Below, in pieces: positions 32,824-35,866 of a stretch of 35,866 bases of DNA. Below the pieces are notes generated by a model that was not told where the DNA came from, ran no database searches, and saw only the letters and a program-made list of their open reading frames with translations. Positions within the stretch are counted from its first letter, which is position 1. Every line of letters begins with the position of its first letter. A program made the position numbers and the translations under genes. Origin of the DNA: Xylophilus sp. ASV27. Its GTDB lineage: Bacteria; Pseudomonadota; Gammaproteobacteria; Burkholderiales; Burkholderiaceae_C. The stretch spans positions 1-35,866 of the forward strand of contig NZ_JAELTO010000039.1 in assembly GCF_016428875.1 (NCBI RefSeq), read 5' to 3'.

Positions 32824-34122
32824 TCAGCTGCGCGGCTGCGGCGCGCCCGCGATCACGGTGCGCTCGACCAGCCGGTCGTCGCCCAGCACGATCAGCGCGA
32901 ACAGCAGCTCGTCCAGGCTCGACGCCTGCCGGGTGCGGCGCGCCAGCAGCGGCGTGGCGGCGGGGTCGAGCACGACGAAGTCGGCCTCGCAGCCGGGCTG
33001 CAGGTTGCCGACCACGCCCTCCAGGCCCAGCGCGCGCGCCGCGCCGGCCGTGTGCTGCCACCACAGCTGCTGCGGCGACAGGCTCAGGCCGGGCTTGGTC
33101 TGGCCCTCGCGGCCGACGTAGTAGGCCGCGAGCATGGTGCGCAACGGGCTGAAGCTGGTGCCGCCGCCCACGTCGCTGGCCAGGCCGTAGCCAAAGCCGA
33201 CGCGGTCCGCGCCCGCGTAGTCGAAGAAGCCGCTGCCGAGGAACAGGTTGCTGGTGGGGCTGACGGCGGCCACGGTCCGGCGCGCGCGCATCAGGGCGCG
33301 GTCCTCGTCGTCGAAATGGATGCAGTGGGCGTACACCGCGCGCTCGCGCATCAGGCCGAAGTCGTCGTACACCGCTAGGTAGCTGCGCGAGTGCGGGAAC
33401 AGCTCGCGCGCCCAGGCGATCTCGCCCAGGTTCTCGGCCACGTGCGACTGGATCCAGGTGCTGGGGTACTGCGCGGCCAGTTCACCGGCGCCGCGCAACT
33501 GGGCCTCGGTGCTGGTGGGCGCGAAACGCGGGGTGATGGCGTAGCCCAGTCGGTCCACGCCGTGCCACTTGCGGATCAGCGATTCGGTGTCCTGCAGGCT
33601 CTGCTCGGTGCGGTCGCGCACGCCGTCGGGCGAATGGCGGTCCTGCAGCACCTTGCCGGTGATCAGGCGCATCTGGCGGCGCTGCGCCTGGGCGAACAGC
33701 GCATCGACCGATTGCGGATGCGAGGTGGCGAAGGTCAGCGCGGTGGTGACGCCGTTGCGCACCAGCTCGTCGATGAAGAAGGTGGCGACTTCGGCCGCGT
33801 AGGCCGGGTCGCTGAAGCGCGACTCATGCGGGAAGGTGTAGGTCTCCAGCCAGGGCAGCAGGCCCTCGGCCGGCGCGCCGATGATGTCGGTCTGCGGGTA
33901 GTGGATGTGCATGTCCACGAAGCCCGGTGCCAGGATGCGGCCGGGCAGTGCCTCGACCGGCGCGCGCGGGAACTGCGCGGCCAGCGCGCGGTACGGCCCC
34001 GCGGCCAGCACCGTCTGGCGGCCGGCGGCGTCGGGGCCGGTGACGAGCAGGCCGTCCTCCTCGTACTGGGCGGAGCCGTCAGGGGCGAAACGGAGGATGG
34101 CGGCGCGGTAGGCTTTTTGCAT
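32824..34122 (-). CDS. guaD: Guanine deaminase
   Basis: GuaD deaminates guanine to xanthine in purine salvage and degradation. The 432-residue amidohydrolase has the metal-binding PGFVDMHIHYPQTDIIG with His72 and His74, the WIQSHVAEN strand, YAHCIHFDDEDRALM, and ASDVGGGTSFSPLRTM with the catalytic Asp. The conserved HYPQTDIIG and SVDALF stretch point to guanine deaminase rather than cytosine deaminase or chlorohydrolases. Length is typical. ATG 34122 is chosen; the ribosome-binding site is modest. It starts 84 bases after the BMP-type binding protein gene, so purine import and deamination are probably linked in one unit. Confidence 0.94.
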   Translation of the reverse strand: MQKAYRAAILRFAPDGSAQYEEDGLLVTGPDAAGRQTVLAAGPYRALAAQFPRAPVEALPGRILAPGFVDMHIHYPQTDIIGAPAEGLLPWLETYTFPHESRFSDPAYAAEVATFFIDELVRNGVTTALTFATSHPQSVDALFAQAQRRQMRLITGKVLQDRHSPDGVRDRTEQSLQDTESLIRKWHGVDRLGYAITPRFAPTSTEAQLRGAGELAAQYPSTWIQSHVAENLGEIAWARELFPHSRSYLAVYDDFGLMRERAVYAHCIHFDDEDRALMRARRTVAAVSPTSNLFLGSGFFDYAGADRVGFGYGLASDVGGGTSFSPLRTMLAAYYVGREGQTKPGLSLSPQQLWWQHTAGAARALGLEGVVGNLQPGCEADFVVLDPAATPLLARRTRQASSLDELLFALIVLGDDRLVERTVIAGAPQPRS

Positions 34123-34206
34123 GGAGCGCGAGCTTACGCGGCCAGCGCCGGGGCCGGAATAACGGATTGCGGATAGCCGTCCTCCGGTCGCTCCGATGCC
34201 GCGGCG

Positions 34207-35295
34207 TCAGCGCGCGGATACATGCCCCTGCACGCCTTCGGCGAGCCAGTTCATCCTCAGGATCTGCTCGTCGCTCAGTTGCGCGCCCTTGGCGATGACG
34301 ACGTGGCCCTGGTTGTCGCGCACGTCGCCGGCCACGGCGCGAAACGGCTGCAGACGGCCGGATGCGATGTCCTGCTGGCGCGCGAGCACCTCCTGCCGCA
34401 CCGCCTGGGGCACCTGGGTGCCGAAGTCGCCGACGCGGATCATGCCCTCCTTCACGCCGCCCCAGAGCTTGCCGCTCTTCCAGGTGCCATCGAGCACCGC
34501 GCGTGCGCGCTGCGTGTAGTAGCCGCCCCACTGGTGCGTGACCGCGACGATCTGCGCGTCGGGCGCGATCCTGCGCATGTCGGAGTGGTAGGCGATGGCC
34601 AGCTTGCCGAGCTCCTGCGCCGCGGACATGACGGCCGTGGAGCCGGTGTGGAAGGCGACCACGTCGGCGTTCTGGTTGAAGAGGGTCATGGCCGCATCGC
34701 GCTCCCTGGGCGGATCGAACCACTCGTTGAGCCAGACCACGCGCACCTGGGCCTGCGGGTTGACCGAGCGCATGCCTAGCGCGAAGGCGTTGATGCCCTG
34801 CAGCACTTCCGGAATGGGAAAGCCGGCGACGTAGCCGGCCAGATGCGTCCTGGTCATGCGGCCCGCGGCGATGCCGGCCAGGTAGCGGCCTTCGTAGTAG
34901 CGCGCGTTGGCGGTGGCGACGTTGGGCGCGGTCTTGTAGCCGGTGATGGATTCGAACATCACGTCGGGGAAGTCCCGCGCCACCTTGAGCGTGGGCTCCA
35001 TGTAGCCGAAGCTCGGCGTGAAGATGAGCCGGTTGCCCTGCTGCGCGAGGTCGCGGATCACGCGCTCGGCGTCGGCGCCTTCGGCCACGTTCTCGACGAA
35101 GCTGGTCCGGACCCGGGCGCCGAGCGCGGCCTCGACGGCCTGGCGCCCTTCTTCATGCTGGCGCACCCAGCCGGCGTCGGTCACCGGCGTGACGTAGACG
35201 AAGGCCGCCTTGAGCGGCGGATCGGCGGCGTGGGATGCGGTGGGAAAGGAAAAAGCACAGGCGGCCACGAGCGCGGCCGCGAGGTTTTTGTACAT
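34207..35295 (-). CDS. BMP/PnrA-family ABC transporter substrate-binding protein
   Basis: A 362-residue exported protein with a signal peptide (MYKNLAAALVAACAFSFPTA, cleavage near SHA-AD at about residue 23; no lipobox cysteine). The mature part matches BMP/PnrA-like (PF02608) proteins: AAFVYVTPVTDAGWVRQHEEGR, FTPSFGYMEPTLKVA, GYVAGFPIPEVLQGINAFALG and QWGGYYTQRARAVLDGTWK. This family binds nucleosides or purine bases. Its position directly before guaD suggests a purine ligand, though no permease or ATPase gene is in the window. A GAGG site 8 bases before ATG 35295 is good. The transcript leader contains a strong hairpin (35323-35353). Confidence 0.9.
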   Translation of the reverse strand: MYKNLAAALVAACAFSFPTASHAADPPLKAAFVYVTPVTDAGWVRQHEEGRQAVEAALGARVRTSFVENVAEGADAERVIRDLAQQGNRLIFTPSFGYMEPTLKVARDFPDVMFESITGYKTAPNVATANARYYEGRYLAGIAAGRMTRTHLAGYVAGFPIPEVLQGINAFALGMRSVNPQAQVRVVWLNEWFDPPRERDAAMTLFNQNADVVAFHTGSTAVMSAAQELGKLAIAYHSDMRRIAPDAQIVAVTHQWGGYYTQRARAVLDGTWKSGKLWGGVKEGMIRVGDFGTQVPQAVRQEVLARQQDIASGRLQPFRAVAGDVRDNQGHVVIAKGAQLSDEQILRMNWLAEGVQGHVSAR

Positions 35296-35322
35296 GGTGG
35301 TCCTCTACATGGCCCCGGAACG

Positions 35323-35353
35323 AAAAACCCCGTGCCGGGGGCACGGCACGGGG
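35323..35353 (-). terminator. Terminator-like hairpin in the leader of the BMP-guaD unit
   Basis: Minus strand: CCCCGTGCC (35353-35345) pairs with GGCACGGGG (35336-35328) around an 8-base loop, followed by TTTTT (35327-35323) and then by the BMP gene's ribosome-binding site and ATG 28 bases further. It could be an attenuator, a terminator of an upstream unit now lost, or a 5' stabilising hairpin. Confidence 0.6.
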
Positions 35354-35382
35354 AGCGGCGATTCTCGCACAGGTCGGCGGAC

Positions 35383-35410
35383 GCTATTTAATCAATAGCA
35401 TACAGCCCAG
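35383..35410 (+). repeat. Intergenic repeat, copy 4, truncated
   Basis: GCTATT-N6-ATAGCA...AGCCCAG matches copy 3 at the same spacing, then stops abruptly where the ISAs1-type end begins. The right hairpin arm is missing, so the IS seems to have landed in the hairpin. Confidence 0.65.
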
Positions 35411-35415
35411 ATTCC

Positions 35416-35866
35416 CAGGGCAATCGCATCTAAATCCAAGCGAAACTAAAGCGCTGAAACAACCCTTCTAGCGCAGCCCCGATGAACCTACTGCACCACC
35501 TGCAGAGCATCTCCGACCCCCGAAGCCACCGCACGCGTCGCCACGACCTGCAGGCCATCCTGGCCGTAGCGCTGTGCGCCACCCTCGCCGGGGCAGACAA
35601 CTGGGTGGAAGTGGCCCAGTTTGGACAGATGCACCAGAGCTGGTTCGCCCGCTTCGTGCCCCTGCCCTCGGGCATCGCCTCACATGACACTTTCGCCCGG
35701 GTGTTTCGCATCCTCGATGCCCAGGAGGTGGAGCGGGCGTGCCAATGCTGGCTGCAACAGCTCGCAGGCCAGGTCCAGGGCACGGTGGCCATCGACGGCA
35801 AAAGCGTGCGTGGCAGCCGCAAGGGCGATGTCCCCAAGGCCTTGCACATGGTCAGCGCCTGGGCCG
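35416..35866 (+). mobile_element. ISAs1-family insertion sequence, left end only
   Basis: The likely left terminal inverted repeat begins CAGGGCAATCGCATCTAAAT at 35416, the CAGGG start being usual for ISAs1 family. It is followed after about 46 bases by the transposase gene, which runs off the window. The right end and the target duplication cannot be seen. Confidence 0.75.
35482..35866 (+). CDS. ISAs1 family transposase, 3' end cut by window edge
   Basis: 128 codons of an ISAs1-type DDE transposase that would be about 370 residues when complete. It opens MNLLHHLQSISDPRSHRTRR, continues LQAILAVALCATLAGADNWV and SHDTFARVFRILD, and reaches the first catalytic aspartate, Asp105 in TVAIDGKSVRGSR. 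These are the N-terminal helper domain and the start of the DDE core. The visible frame is intact with no stop or shift. It could be functional if the rest is intact. Start ATG 35482 is 66 bases inside the putative terminal repeat, typical for these elements. Confidence 0.92.
   Translation, partial: MNLLHHLQSISDPRSHRTRRHDLQAILAVALCATLAGADNWVEVAQFGQMHQSWFARFVPLPSGIASHDTFARVFRILDAQEVERACQCWLQQLAGQVQGTVAIDGKSVRGSRKGDVPKALHMVSAWA

Noticed and set aside
1-35866. CRISPR array, tRNA or rRNA genes, prophage or defence island
   Set aside because: No regularly spaced direct repeats, no cloverleaf or rRNA stretches noticed, and no phage or known defence genes seen; only the partial IS is mobile.

Overview
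This window is GC-rich chromosomal DNA from a betaproteobacterium, most likely Burkholderiales, family Comamonadaceae. The evidence is the block pcnB / HAD hydrolase / hda facing purM / AI-2E permease, the pairing of a DUF3579 gene with argD-argF, an H-NS of the short beta type, and short intergenic repeats ending in a CCCAGG/CCTGGG hairpin. Genus cannot be fixed from sequence reading alone. Most of the window is ordinary core genome, densely packed, with no tRNA, rRNA, CRISPR or recognisable defence island. I did not find a convincing new large system. The unusual material lies in small genes, operators, repeats and contig edges.

Layout. Bases 1-19 are a Tn5/Nextera mosaic end, so the left edge is a library artefact. 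20-2891 (minus): hda, a HAD hydrolase and pcnB form one unit. 3112-5232 (plus): purM and an AI-2E-type permease. 5346-7494 (plus): an overlapping trio of isochorismatase-like hydrolase, stand-alone DJ-1/PfpI protein and GlxA-type AraC regulator, preceded by a perfect palindrome. 7474-9936 (minus): murJ and a SirB1-family protein. 10136-10441 (plus): rpsT. 10570-12872 (minus): DUF3579 and a UvrD-like helicase. 13117-15734 (plus): argD, argF and a YkgJ-type cysteine-cluster protein. 15820-19688 (minus): a PAS-GGDEF-EAL protein and an FAD monooxygenase. 19785-22309 (minus): feoA-feoB and a cysteine-rich membrane protein. 22385-25879 (minus): acnA and, further upstream, an H-NS protein. 25986-27293 (minus) is a CNNM/CorC protein, divergent from apaH (27317-28162). 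28175-32700 (minus): rhlE, a neutral zinc metallopeptidase, an aldo/keto reductase, a small membrane protein and dcd. 32824-35295 (minus): a BMP-type substrate-binding protein followed by guaD, a likely purine uptake and salvage unit. 35416-35866: the left end of an ISAs1-family element cut by the right edge.

Functional themes are nucleotide and purine metabolism (purM, dcd, guaD, BMP, apaH), arginine synthesis (argD, argF), ferrous iron uptake near the iron-sulfur enzyme aconitase, cell-wall lipid II flipping, RNA metabolism (pcnB, rhlE) and c-di-GMP signalling. The best leads are a four-copy intergenic repeat family with one copy broken by the IS, the palindrome plus isochorismatase/DJ-1/GlxA operon, the G8 tract in the c-di-GMP gene, and the conflict between start codon and possible Fur operator at feoA.
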